This document shows, in pieces, positions 15,786 through 23,017 of a DNA stretch of 27,225 bases. The notes under the pieces are model-generated. The model ran no database searches, had not been told where the DNA came from, and saw only the letters and a program-made list of their open reading frames with translations. The stretch comes from Gammaproteobacteria bacterium. Its GTDB lineage: Bacteria; Pseudomonadota; Gammaproteobacteria; UBA6429. Numbering within the stretch: position 1 is the first letter of the stretch; each line of letters begins with the position of its first letter. The translations under genes and the position numbers were made by a program. The stretch lies in assembly GCA_003232015.1 (NCBI GenBank), contig QIKU01000180.1, positions 1-27,225 of the forward strand, given 5' to 3'.

Positions 15786-16595
15786 ATGCGTATTAAAATA
15801 CTCCTGAACCCCCTCGATAAAGTTCTCCCGATATTTTTGCTGTCGGTACTTTTTGTTAGCAGTCCGCTTTCTGCTGACGAGGTTCGTTACTACGATTTTG
15901 AGATTATTGTATTTGAATCCAACGATCCAGCAGCCCGTCACTCGGAAGTATGGAAGAATGCAGTCACAATCGAGATCCCTGAAAAATTTGTTCAGTTAAA
16001 TCGTCCATATCCAGGCCCCATGCCACGCCAATACTCACCCAAACTCACGTTTAAACGACTGCCAAAATCTAGCTACCGCCTCACCCAGGAAGCCAAATTA
16101 TTAACCGCGAATAATCAGAATAAAATACTTTTACACACGTCATGGCGACAGCCGGGGATGCCTGCCGAAACAGCACTGCCTATTCATTTTAAGCGTGAAT
16201 TTATAAATACTACCGCTTCTCCTGCGCAGCCGATCAGTCCCGACGCCTTTTCATCTAACGCGCCGCGCCCCCATCCTGCCGATGAAGTAGAAGTACAACA
16301 GAGCAAAGCAATCCTTGATGGTTATATCAAAATTATTTTATCGCGATATTTACACGCCGATGTCAATCTGATTTACACAACGGGGATACCAATATCATCA
16401 ACAACTGTGCTGGCACCGACAAATCAGAGAAATGAAGACGAACAGGACATAAAGGCGGTACCTCGTCCAGTTATATACCAGTTAAAGCAAACCAGAAAAA
16501 TGCGCAGCAAGGAAGTGCATTATCTCGACCATCCGGTGCTGGGTATGCTTATTCTGGCAACGCCCTATCTGGGGAAAACGCTTAAGGCCCGTTAA
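15786..16595 (+). CDS. csiV: CsiV-family exported protein
   Basis: Predicted periplasmic protein of 269 residues. The N-terminus is a signal peptide (MRIKILLNPLDKVLPIFLLS... ending SSPLSA, cleavage near residue 30). The mature protein opens with VRYYDFEIIVFE, continues with a central SYRLTQEAKLLTANNQNKILLHTSWRQPG segment, and closes with KTRKMRSKEVHYLDHPVLGMLILATP-like sequence (the block YLDHPVLGML is clear). This layout matches the CsiV peptidoglycan-binding family described in Vibrio cholerae, where the protein supports the cell-wall synthase PBP1A, and its place next to mfd is conserved. The family call rests on remembered motifs. A Pro-, Ser- and Ala-rich linker lies at about 140-165. 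The start has no obvious ribosome site. It converges with mtnP. Confidence 0.72.
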   Translation: MRIKILLNPLDKVLPIFLLSVLFVSSPLSADEVRYYDFEIIVFESNDPAARHSEVWKNAVTIEIPEKFVQLNRPYPGPMPRQYSPKLTFKRLPKSSYRLTQEAKLLTANNQNKILLHTSWRQPGMPAETALPIHFKREFINTTASPAQPISPDAFSSNAPRPHPADEVEVQQSKAILDGYIKIILSRYLHADVNLIYTTGIPISSTTVLAPTNQRNEDEQDIKAVPRPVIYQLKQTRKMRSKEVHYLDHPVLGMLILATPYLGKTLKAR

Positions 16596-16736
16596 CAACG
16601 TCCTGATTAACTCTTTACAAGGCACGCATGCGTTAAACAGGAACTTAAAATACTTATTTAGTTACGTGTAAATTCCGTTTTCATTCCTGTCTGTCTTGCC
16701 ATCCCCTCTTTAGGACTTAATCAGGGTGTCGTTAAA
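16591..16736. repeat. Imperfect 20-base inverted repeat flanking the csiV-mtnP spacer
   Basis: The arms 16591-16610 and 16717-16736 match at about 16 of 20 positions when one is reversed and complemented, with a perfect 9-bp core CCTGATTAA (16602-16610) and TTAATCAGG (16717-16725). The left arm includes the csiV stop codon. A perfect 10-base palindrome ACGCATGCGT lies inside (16624-16633). The spacer is 150 bases between convergent genes and has no ORF. It might fold as a long bidirectional terminator or be a very small mobile-element relic. Confidence 0.4.
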
Positions 16737-16745
16737 CGAACCCAG

Positions 16746-17492
16746 TTAGATATTTTTAATTAATATCTCCAGAATACGCTTTACACTTTCGAGGCTGACG
16801 CTAAGGTTTTTTTCAATTTCTTCCATGGTAATTGCCTCATTATAGCCACTGCGACCAGCCGCTTTATTGGCCACCACATTAATACTTGCATAACATAGGC
16901 CAAGCTCTTTTGCTAATGCCGCCTCCGGCATGCCCGTCATCCCAACGACATGGCACCCATCACGTTCAAGGCGGTCTATTTCGGCCGCCGTTTCAAGACG
17001 GGGGCCCTGGGTTGCGGCATACGTTGCTTTGGCTATAACCGGTATCCTGGCTTCTTTTGCCGCGGCCAAAATAGATTCTCGTAAAATTTCACAATAAGGT
17101 TGAGTAAAATCAATATGGGTTACATCACTAAGTCCCTCAACAAAGAAGGTATGTGCACGTGAATATGTATAATCAATAATCTGATCTGGTACTGCAATAG
17201 TTTGCGGTGACATTTCCTCGCTGATTCCACCGACCGCATTTATGGCAACAACATTCTCAACTCCTAGCTGATGTAATACTGATAAATTCGCACGATAATT
17301 TACTTTATGAGGTGGAATAGTGTGCCCGGCACCATGTCGTGGTAAAAAAATAACATCAATTTTCTCCAGTTTTCCACGCACTAATGGTGCAGAAGGTTCT
17401 CCGTAAGCACTGTTATGAACTTCACGTCTCGTAATAGTCAAATTCGTCAATCGAGTTAAGCCGGTTCCACCAATAATAGCTATTTTAGTCAC
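16746..17492 (-). CDS. mtnP: S-methyl-5'-thioinosine phosphorylase (MTAP/PNP family)
   Basis: Cytoplasmic phosphorylase that would split 5'-methylthioinosine into hypoxanthine and 5-methylthioribose 1-phosphate during methylthio salvage. It has 248 residues, a normal length. Phosphate and ribose motifs: IIGGTG (7-11), PRHG (51-54), PPHKVNYRAN (60-69), NAVGGI (85-90), TQGPRLET (161-168), VVGMTGMPEAALA (182-194). In MTA phosphorylases an Asp that binds adenine N7 and N6 follows the last beta strand; here VVANKAAG puts Asn209 there, as in the Pseudomonas enzyme PA3004, which prefers 6-oxopurine. The substrate assignment is therefore inference from one position and context. hpt lies 3 bases upstream, which would use the hypoxanthine released. 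Confidence 0.87.
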   Translation of the reverse strand: MTKIAIIGGTGLTRLTNLTITRREVHNSAYGEPSAPLVRGKLEKIDVIFLPRHGAGHTIPPHKVNYRANLSVLHQLGVENVVAINAVGGISEEMSPQTIAVPDQIIDYTYSRAHTFFVEGLSDVTHIDFTQPYCEILRESILAAAKEARIPVIAKATYAATQGPRLETAAEIDRLERDGCHVVGMTGMPEAALAKELGLCYASINVVANKAAGRSGYNEAITMEEIEKNLSVSLESVKRILEILIKNI

Positions 17493-17495
17493 GGC

Positions 17496-18044
17496 TCAAT
17501 CCTTAATGGCATAGATGCCAGGAATATTACGTAAATAGTCATGGTAATCCATACCATAACCAAATAAATATTTATCGTCCGTTTCCAGGCCGATAAAATC
17601 AACTTGCAGGCTGGTTTTTCTGTTATGAATTTTATTAACCAATACGGCTGTATATATATCATTCGCGCCCGCACTTGAACAATATTCAACAATTTCGCTT
17701 AAGGTAATCCCCTCATCAAAAATATCATCAATAATCAAAATGTCACGATTATTTAGTGGAAATGTTGGTTTCACCAACCAGTTCAAAACGCCACCGCGTG
17801 TATCACCCCGATATCGAGTCGCATGAATGTAATCAATCTGTAGTGGAAAATTAAGTCGTGTCAAAATATGACCCGCAGGAATAAGTGCGCCCGTCATAAC
17901 GCATAACACCAAAGGGTTACGTTTCGATAATTTGTCCGTTATTTCGTGCGCAATACGATCCAGTGCGATCTGAACCTGTTCGTCTGTATACAGGCATTCA
18001 GCTCGATTAAGCGCTTGTACGGCTTCTGTATTGCTTATCGGCAT
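17496..18044 (-). CDS. hpt: Hypoxanthine-guanine phosphoribosyltransferase
   Basis: Cytoplasmic purine salvage enzyme that joins hypoxanthine or guanine to PRPP to give IMP or GMP. It has 182 residues, as usual for the family. The PRPP-binding loop is ILIIDDIFDEGITL (102-115). MTGALIPAGHILTRL (50-64) is the pyrophosphate-binding loop, YIHATRYRGDTRGGVLNWL (72-90) the flexible active-site loop, and DFIGLETDDKYLFGYGMDYHDYLRN-type C-terminal sequence includes the base-binding segment. It starts 3 bases after the DsrE-like gene and ends 3 bases before mtnP, so all three are almost certainly one transcript. With mtnP it makes a short route from methylthioinosine to IMP. Confidence 0.92.
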   Translation of the reverse strand: MPISNTEAVQALNRAECLYTDEQVQIALDRIAHEITDKLSKRNPLVLCVMTGALIPAGHILTRLNFPLQIDYIHATRYRGDTRGGVLNWLVKPTFPLNNRDILIIDDIFDEGITLSEIVEYCSSAGANDIYTAVLVNKIHNRKTSLQVDFIGLETDDKYLFGYGMDYHDYLRNIPGIYAIKD

Positions 18045-18047
18045 CGT

Positions 18048-18416
18048 TCAATAGGTAAACGTAACAACGTTACCGCTCATAGCTTCACTAATTACATATG
18101 CAGCACCAATGGTTTCTGAAATTTCTGGAATCAGATCATCGCCCCACAGTTCCAGGGTTGGAGTACACACTTTAAAAACAGCACCCGCGTCATGTGCTTC
18201 TTTTATAAAGTCATAGATTGTTTTCGAGTTACCCGCTTGAGCCAGAATGGTTTCAGCAAACCCTTTTTTAGCCAGTTCCCCTGTCCGACCGGTTAAAATA
18301 ATTTCAACATCAAAGTCCATCGCCGCCGCCACCGTTGCCTGAAAAAAAGGCGCCCCCATCTCTGATGGGTTACCTGGGTCGGTATTAACCATAATTATCA
18401 TAAGTTTATCTGGCAT
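18048..18416 (-). CDS. DsrE-like small protein
   Basis: A cytoplasmic alpha-beta protein of 122 residues with DsrE/TusD-type layout: an opening strand LMIIMVNTDPGNPSEMGAPF, an alternating core (ATVAAAMDFDVEIILTG), and a single Cys84 in FKVCTPTLELWGDDL, the place where sulfur-relay members carry their active cysteine. Family members move persulfide sulfur in tRNA thiolation or sulfur oxidation, while others have no known role. With one cysteine a sulfur-carrier role is possible but unproven. The ATG at 18416 has AGAAGAG 5 bases upstream. It is the first gene of a unit with hpt and mtnP and is preceded by the best promoter candidate in the window. Confidence 0.82.
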   Translation of the reverse strand: MPDKLMIIMVNTDPGNPSEMGAPFFQATVAAAMDFDVEIILTGRTGELAKKGFAETILAQAGNSKTIYDFIKEAHDAGAVFKVCTPTLELWGDDLIPEISETIGAAYVISEAMSGNVVTFTY

Positions 18417-18449
18417 AGTAACTCTTCTTTGTTAATATGAAATTAATCA

Positions 18450-18479
18450 ATTATAAATGAGCCCATTAATCAAACTCAA
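18450..18479 (-). promoter_or_regulatory. Promoter for dsrE-like/hpt/mtnP, with direct repeats
   Basis: On the minus strand TTGAGT (18474-18479) and a perfect TATAAT (18450-18455) are 18 bases apart, 34 bases before the DsrE-like start. TTGATTAAT occurs twice (plus-strand ATTAATCAA at 18442-18450 and 18465-18473), 23 bases apart. One copy overlaps the edge of the -10 and the other the upstream half of the spacer, so a regulator could bind here. Confidence 0.5.
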
Positions 18480-18493
18480 ATATAACCAGCTCA

Positions 18494-19570
18494 TTATCTG
18501 GTTTGTTCTAATAGTACCGCTTCTGACAAATGTACCGTCGAAGTCGGGAACGCGATTTCGGCGTTATTCTTCTCTATTATTTCATTTACCTTAAATAAAA
18601 CATCCTGTTTAACCTGGTGAAATTCAATCCAGTTTGTTGTTTTGGTAAAGGTGTAAATAAAAAAATCAAGCGATGAAGGTGCAAATGAATTGAAATTTAC
18701 GATCATAGTTTGATCCTGGGCTATGTCGTCGTGAGATTGCAACATGGCTTTCACTTCTCGAACAATATCGGGTAATAAATTAACATCGTCGTAGCGTATG
18801 CCGATCGTTTCATATATACGGCGGTGAGACATACGTGATGGATTTTCTACTGAAATCGTCGCAAATACTGAGTTCGGGATATATAAGGGACGTTTATCAA
18901 AGGTGCGAATAATAGTTAAACGCCATCCAATCTTTTCAACCGTTCCTTCAATATTTCGATCTGGCGATCGAATCCAGTCACCCACAGCAAAAGGCCGATC
19001 TAAATATATCATCAAACCACCAAAAAAGTTGGCCAACAAATCTTTGGCCGCAAAACCTATGGCGATTCCACCTATTCCGCCAAAGGCTAAAATAGCAGAT
19101 ATATTTACACCAACGGATTGCAGACCGACCAGGGTAGCGGTAATGATTACCGAAAGCCGAAGTAATTGGGCAATAGCATCCGCGGTGGTGCGATCAATTA
19201 CCTCACCTACTTTTTCACTATTGTGAACGATGCGAACTTCAACCTGTTTAATAAACCGGATTACCGTAAATGCAATAACAATAACCAGTCCAAGCTCTCT
19301 AAAGGCGCTAACATTCTGGACTTTGAGCAACAACATAATATAGGTTGCCCCCATCACCCAGACAAATATACTTAACGGTGTTCGAATAGAATAGATTAAG
19401 GCATCATCCCATAGCGTGTTAGTAGACTGCAGGCGTTTCTCGACAACCTTTAGTACTCGCTTGAGGATAAAATCAACCAGCAAAGTCAAAAAAACGATAA
19501 TAAAAATACTTACTATTTCGGCAAAATTGCCAGCATAGCTTTGTATTTGTGTGTTATACCACTCCAGCAT
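18494..19570 (-). CDS. MscS-family mechanosensitive channel, YnaI-like
   Basis: Inner-membrane channel that would open under membrane tension to release solutes. It has 358 residues. About five hydrophobic segments are seen (near 17-37, 60-82, 92-108, 135-153, 157-186). The last is the glycine- and alanine-rich pore helix with FGGIGGIAIGFAAKDLLANFFGG. The beta domain follows: RPFAVGDWIRSPDRNIEGTVEKIGWR, then RTFDKRPLYIPNSVFATISVENPSRM. RSPDRNIEGTVEKIGW is characteristic of the YnaI branch rather than of short MscS. nagZ ends 9 bases... more exactly the nagZ stop is at 19580, so this gene follows nagZ closely on the same transcript. The next gene, the DsrE-like one, has its own promoter candidate. 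Confidence 0.92.
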   Translation of the reverse strand: MLEWYNTQIQSYAGNFAEIVSIFIIVFLTLLVDFILKRVLKVVEKRLQSTNTLWDDALIYSIRTPLSIFVWVMGATYIMLLLKVQNVSAFRELGLVIVIAFTVIRFIKQVEVRIVHNSEKVGEVIDRTTADAIAQLLRLSVIITATLVGLQSVGVNISAILAFGGIGGIAIGFAAKDLLANFFGGLMIYLDRPFAVGDWIRSPDRNIEGTVEKIGWRLTIIRTFDKRPLYIPNSVFATISVENPSRMSHRRIYETIGIRYDDVNLLPDIVREVKAMLQSHDDIAQDQTMIVNFNSFAPSSLDFFIYTFTKTTNWIEFHQVKQDVLFKVNEIIEKNNAEIAFPTSTVHLSEAVLLEQTR

Positions 19571-19579
19571 GATTATCTC

Positions 19580-20635
19580 TCATAAATCCAGTTCAAAATT
19601 AGGGTTTTGGGCTTCAATGTAATTCTGTATTCGACTAACAACATTATGCCATCTTTCTATTTGCATCAGGTCTTTATATTCGATCGGTTTACGGCCATGC
19701 ATTCGGGTTAAACGGGTAGCACTGACTGGATCAATAGGCGACTTCATTTCAGCAATTATTTCAGTCGCTGCGGGTCGATTATTACAGATCAAAATCATAT
19801 CACAGCCCGCGTCTCTTGCTGCATTCGCCCGGTCAGAATACCGATCCCCCGCGACACTGGCACCTTGCATGTTAAGATCGTCGCTAAATATAACGCCATT
19901 AAAATTTAATTTCTCTCTTAAAATCGTTTGCAGCCAGTAATGAGAAAAGCCAGCAGGCAATTTATCTATTTTTGAATATATTACGTGTGCAGGCATAATC
20001 GCAGACAGGGTATTTTGAATCAATAGCCGAAAAGGTAAAATATCGTTTTGAAAAATCAAATCAAACTCACGCGCATCATCCGGTATATCGATATGAGAAT
20101 CTTCGCTGACCGCACCGTGACCAGGAAAATGTTTAGCAACACTGGCCATACCTGCCTGTTCCAGCCCCTGACAAAACGCATAACTCAATTCGTAAACCGC
20201 TTTTGGATTAGAATGAAAAGCTCGATCACCAATGACGTCGCATTTTTTATAATCAATATCAACGACCGGGGCAAAGGTAAAATCAATACCCACACTGCGT
20301 AATTCTGCCGCCATAAGCCAGGCAATATCCGTGGCCAGTTTTTTTGATGTTTTGGGATCTTTATCATACAACTCGCCTATGCGCCGCATAGCCGGTATAC
20401 GGGTAAACCCTTTAATAAAACGTTGCACCCGACCACCTTCATGATCAACCGCGATAAGGATATTTTTATCTGCCGCCACACGGATGCTTTGAACCAGATG
20501 TGATAACTGCTCGGTATCATGATAGTTTCGAGAAAACAATATAACCCCACCCACGGCAGGATGGTTTAAGATCTCTTTATCTTGTTGCGAAAGCTCGAAG
20601 CCATCAACATCGAGCATGACCGGGCCTAGTGTCAT
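19580..20635 (-). CDS. nagZ: Beta-N-acetylhexosaminidase NagZ
   Basis: Cytoplasmic family 3 glycosidase that removes GlcNAc from anhydromuropeptides during peptidoglycan recycling, producing signals for AmpR-type beta-lactamase control where that exists. It has 351 residues, a normal length, and no signal peptide. Motifs: DHEGGRVQR (64-72), KHFPGHG (168-174), the loop with catalytic His181 in EDSHIDIP, and SDDLNMQGA (251-259) with the nucleophile expected at Asp252. All residues of the catalytic pair are present. The start is 3 bases after the stop of the YkuD gene and the MscS gene follows, so it is in a packed operon. Confidence 0.95.
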   Translation of the reverse strand: MTLGPVMLDVDGFELSQQDKEILNHPAVGGVILFSRNYHDTEQLSHLVQSIRVAADKNILIAVDHEGGRVQRFIKGFTRIPAMRRIGELYDKDPKTSKKLATDIAWLMAAELRSVGIDFTFAPVVDIDYKKCDVIGDRAFHSNPKAVYELSYAFCQGLEQAGMASVAKHFPGHGAVSEDSHIDIPDDAREFDLIFQNDILPFRLLIQNTLSAIMPAHVIYSKIDKLPAGFSHYWLQTILREKLNFNGVIFSDDLNMQGASVAGDRYSDRANAARDAGCDMILICNNRPAATEIIAEMKSPIDPVSATRLTRMHGRKPIEYKDLMQIERWHNVVSRIQNYIEAQNPNFELDL

Positions 20636-20638
20636 AAT

Positions 20639-21136
20639 TTACTCTGTAATTAGTACTTTTGTGCCAACATCCAGCATAGCAAATAATTGTATAACGTCCG
20701 TATTCCCCATTCGAATGCAACCATGGGAATCGGCAGCACCCATTTTAAAACTATCCGGGCAACCATGTATGTATATATAGCGTCGCATCGTATCAACTTC
20801 GCCGAGGCGATTAAAGCCGGGCTCCAGACCGCTCAACCATAAAATCCTGCTTAGAATCCAGTCGCGCTCAGGATGCAATCTGGACAATTCTTCCGAGTAC
20901 AATTCACTGGTTTTGCGCCGCCCAACAAAAACGCTGCCCTCCACGGCATCACCACCAATTTTAGCACGTATATAATGCCAGCCCCGCGGCGTCTGCTCGC
21001 TGCCATTACGTTCGCCAACACCGTTTTTGGCCGTAGATATCGGAGCGGTAAAAAGTGTTTTAGCCCCTTCTTGCACTGATAGCATTTGCTGGCTTACATC
21101 AATGTAAACTATATTTACTTGATCAGCGTTTACCAT
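20639..21136 (-). CDS. YkuD-domain L,D-transpeptidase or L,D-carboxypeptidase, no signal peptide
   Basis: A 165-residue protein that is nearly all YkuD catalytic domain. The active site is intact: His124 in YIYIHGCPD and Cys140 in DSHGCIRM (136-143). The N-terminus MVNADQVNIVYIDVSQQML has no hydrophobic stretch, so the protein is likely cytoplasmic, unlike the periplasmic L,D-transpeptidases that cross-link murein or attach lipoprotein. The gene overlaps the CYTH gene by 7 bases and ends 3 bases before nagZ. From this I infer a role in recycling, trimming the terminal D-Ala of tetrapeptides in place of LdcA. A cytoplasmic YkuD carboxypeptidase of this kind has been reported in Acinetobacter baumannii (ElsL, from memory). 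Another export route is not excluded. Confidence 0.86.
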   Translation of the reverse strand: MVNADQVNIVYIDVSQQMLSVQEGAKTLFTAPISTAKNGVGERNGSEQTPRGWHYIRAKIGGDAVEGSVFVGRRKTSELYSEELSRLHPERDWILSRILWLSGLEPGFNRLGEVDTMRRYIYIHGCPDSFKMGAADSHGCIRMGNTDVIQLFAMLDVGTKVLITE

Positions 21137-21597
21137 TTTGTATACGGATGTTTGGTGAGATTAACATTATAGTACCGAACATCATCAGAGACTTCCTGTC
21201 CACACCATGCGGGCAGCTCGATACTTTGATCTTCAGATTGCAATTCAATCTCGGCCACAATCAGGCCTGTATTCTCACCGTCAAATACATCTATTTCCCA
21301 TTTATCGCCATTCACGTTAACAATATAGCGCGTTTTTTTAATCAGTGGTTTTGCACATAAACTCGACAACATTTCCTGCGCTTCATTTAACGGGATGGCG
21401 TATTCATATTCCTGGCGTTTAATCCCCAGGGTCGCACTTTTTATATTAATAAAGGCATCCGATCCCTGAGTTCTAATTCGCACAGAGCCCTTATCAGAAC
21501 CTACTATATAACCCTGTTCATATTGAGTGCCCGAATCCGCGTCAAGTTGCCAGTCATCATTGCGCAGTAAATATTTTCGTTCAATTTCAGTTGGCAT
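21130..21597 (-). CDS. CYTH-domain triphosphatase, short form
   Basis: A 155-residue triphosphate tunnel protein. The signature ExExK is EIERK (4-8) at the N-terminus, followed by alternating charged strands typical of the tunnel: GSVRIRTQG, AFINIKSAT, RQEYEYAIP, KKTRYIVNVNGDKWEIDVFDG, LIVAEIEL. Single-domain bacterial members of this size, such as that of Nitrosomonas europaea, hydrolyse inorganic tripolyphosphate; others are class IV adenylate cyclases or thiamine triphosphatases, so the substrate is uncertain. Its ATG shares one base with the rlmD stop (TAATG) and its end overlaps the YkuD gene (ATGGTAA), so translation is coupled on both sides. Confidence 0.9.
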   Translation of the reverse strand: MPTEIERKYLLRNDDWQLDADSGTQYEQGYIVGSDKGSVRIRTQGSDAFINIKSATLGIKRQEYEYAIPLNEAQEMLSSLCAKPLIKKTRYIVNVNGDKWEIDVFDGENTGLIVAEIELQSEDQSIELPAWCGQEVSDDVRYYNVNLTKHPYTKW

Positions 21598-22940
21598 TAT
21601 TTACCCTTTTTCTTTAAAGAAAAAATCGCCAGCGACTCTACATGGGCCGTATGTGGAAACATATCCATAACACCAACATCATCCAGCGTATAACCATACT
21701 CATTTACCAGAATACCGGCGTCCCTTGCCAGCGTCGCTGGATTACAGGACACATAGACAATGCGAGGTATCTTTTTTTCTGCAATTAAGGGAAGCACCTG
21801 TTCAGCGCCCGACCGCGGTGGATCCAGGAACACACTTGCATACTCTTTATTATTCCACCATGGGAACAACTTAACCTCGGCCATTAAGTTTGCAACATGG
21901 TAGCTCACGTTAGAAATATCATTAGCTTCTGCGTTAATTCTTGCACGTTCTATTAAGCTGGCTTCACCTTCAATGGCCGTCACTGTGGCAACGTTCTGTG
22001 CGATCGGTAAAGTAAAATTACCCAGACCACAGAATAATTCCAATACATGATCGTCAGCATGACAGTCCAACGCCGCGATGACTAAAGGGATGATATTTTC
22101 GTTAATTTCAGCATTGACCTGAACAAAATCCGTGGGCAAGAAGTCATTTTTTATATGGTACTTTTGAATATTATAATAAAGATCCGGTGAGGCTGGCCAC
22201 AAAGGCGTTATGCTATCCGGGCCGCCCGACTGCAAATAAATATCGACGCTATATTGTTTTGCAAAATCAATCAGTTTTTCTTTATCATCATCCGTTAACG
22301 TTTCCAGATGACGAAACACCAATGCAGTGGAACTATCACCTACCGCAACTTCGATCTGCGGTATGGCCTGATAACAGCTTAGCGATCTAACCAGTTCAGA
22401 CAATTCAGTTAAACGTAGGCCAACCGATGGATGCAATACCTCACAACTTAACAGATCAGCGAGATAACTCGTTCCTTTTTCACGAAAGCCGATTAATACT
22501 TTGCCTTTTTTCTCTACATATTTAACACCCAGCCTGGCTTTTCGCCGATACCCCCATTGTGGCCCACTCAATGGTGGCCTAACAGTCTGCGTTTCAACAT
22601 GCCCAATTCTCTGTAAATTATCAAGCAGAATTTTTTGCTTTTGTTTTATTTGTTCATCGCTTGATAAATGTTGCAAGCTACAGCCACCGCAAATAGAGAA
22701 ATGCACACACTTTGCGTCGATCCGTAACGGGCTGGGTTTCATCACCTGATGCAAGTTACCTTCATCATATTGGCGCCGTTTTCGCGTATAGATAAACTCT
22801 ACTTCTTCGTCGGGTAAAGCTGAGCGAATAAAAACGGTCTTACCCTCAATATGCGCAACGCCTTTTCCGTCATGCGTTAAATCAGTAATTGTTGCCACTT
22901 GAGGTTCGCGTGATAAAGGCTTTTTACGTCGTCGTGCCAT
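21597..22940 (-). CDS. rlmD: 23S rRNA (uracil-1939-C5)-methyltransferase RlmD
   Basis: SAM-dependent enzyme that makes 5-methyluridine at position 1939 of 23S rRNA. It has 447 residues. Order: basic N-terminus, TRAM RNA-binding domain (about 12-70), iron-sulfur cluster cysteines C78, C84, C87 (CVHFSICGGCSLQH) and C166, a central domain, and the methyltransferase domain with VLELFCGLGNFTLPIA, FLDPPRSGAEQVL and catalytic Cys399 in YVSCNPATLARD; the general-base Glu435 is in HTAHVES. All four cluster cysteines present favours RlmD over RlmC. AGGG lies upstream of the ATG, and a perfect TATAAT sits at 23001-23006 on the minus strand but its -35 is weak. It follows cysM and opens a run of overlapping genes. 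Confidence 0.95.
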   Translation of the reverse strand: MARRRKKPLSREPQVATITDLTHDGKGVAHIEGKTVFIRSALPDEEVEFIYTRKRRQYDEGNLHQVMKPSPLRIDAKCVHFSICGGCSLQHLSSDEQIKQKQKILLDNLQRIGHVETQTVRPPLSGPQWGYRRKARLGVKYVEKKGKVLIGFREKGTSYLADLLSCEVLHPSVGLRLTELSELVRSLSCYQAIPQIEVAVGDSSTALVFRHLETLTDDDKEKLIDFAKQYSVDIYLQSGGPDSITPLWPASPDLYYNIQKYHIKNDFLPTDFVQVNAEINENIIPLVIAALDCHADDHVLELFCGLGNFTLPIAQNVATVTAIEGEASLIERARINAEANDISNVSYHVANLMAEVKLFPWWNNKEYASVFLDPPRSGAEQVLPLIAEKKIPRIVYVSCNPATLARDAGILVNEYGYTLDDVGVMDMFPHTAHVESLAIFSLKKKGK

Positions 22941-23017
22941 TACTTGATTACCCTTTGAATTCCGAGTGAAGGGTGAAATACATGGTTAATACTAAAATAA
23001 ATTATAATCACTTTAAA

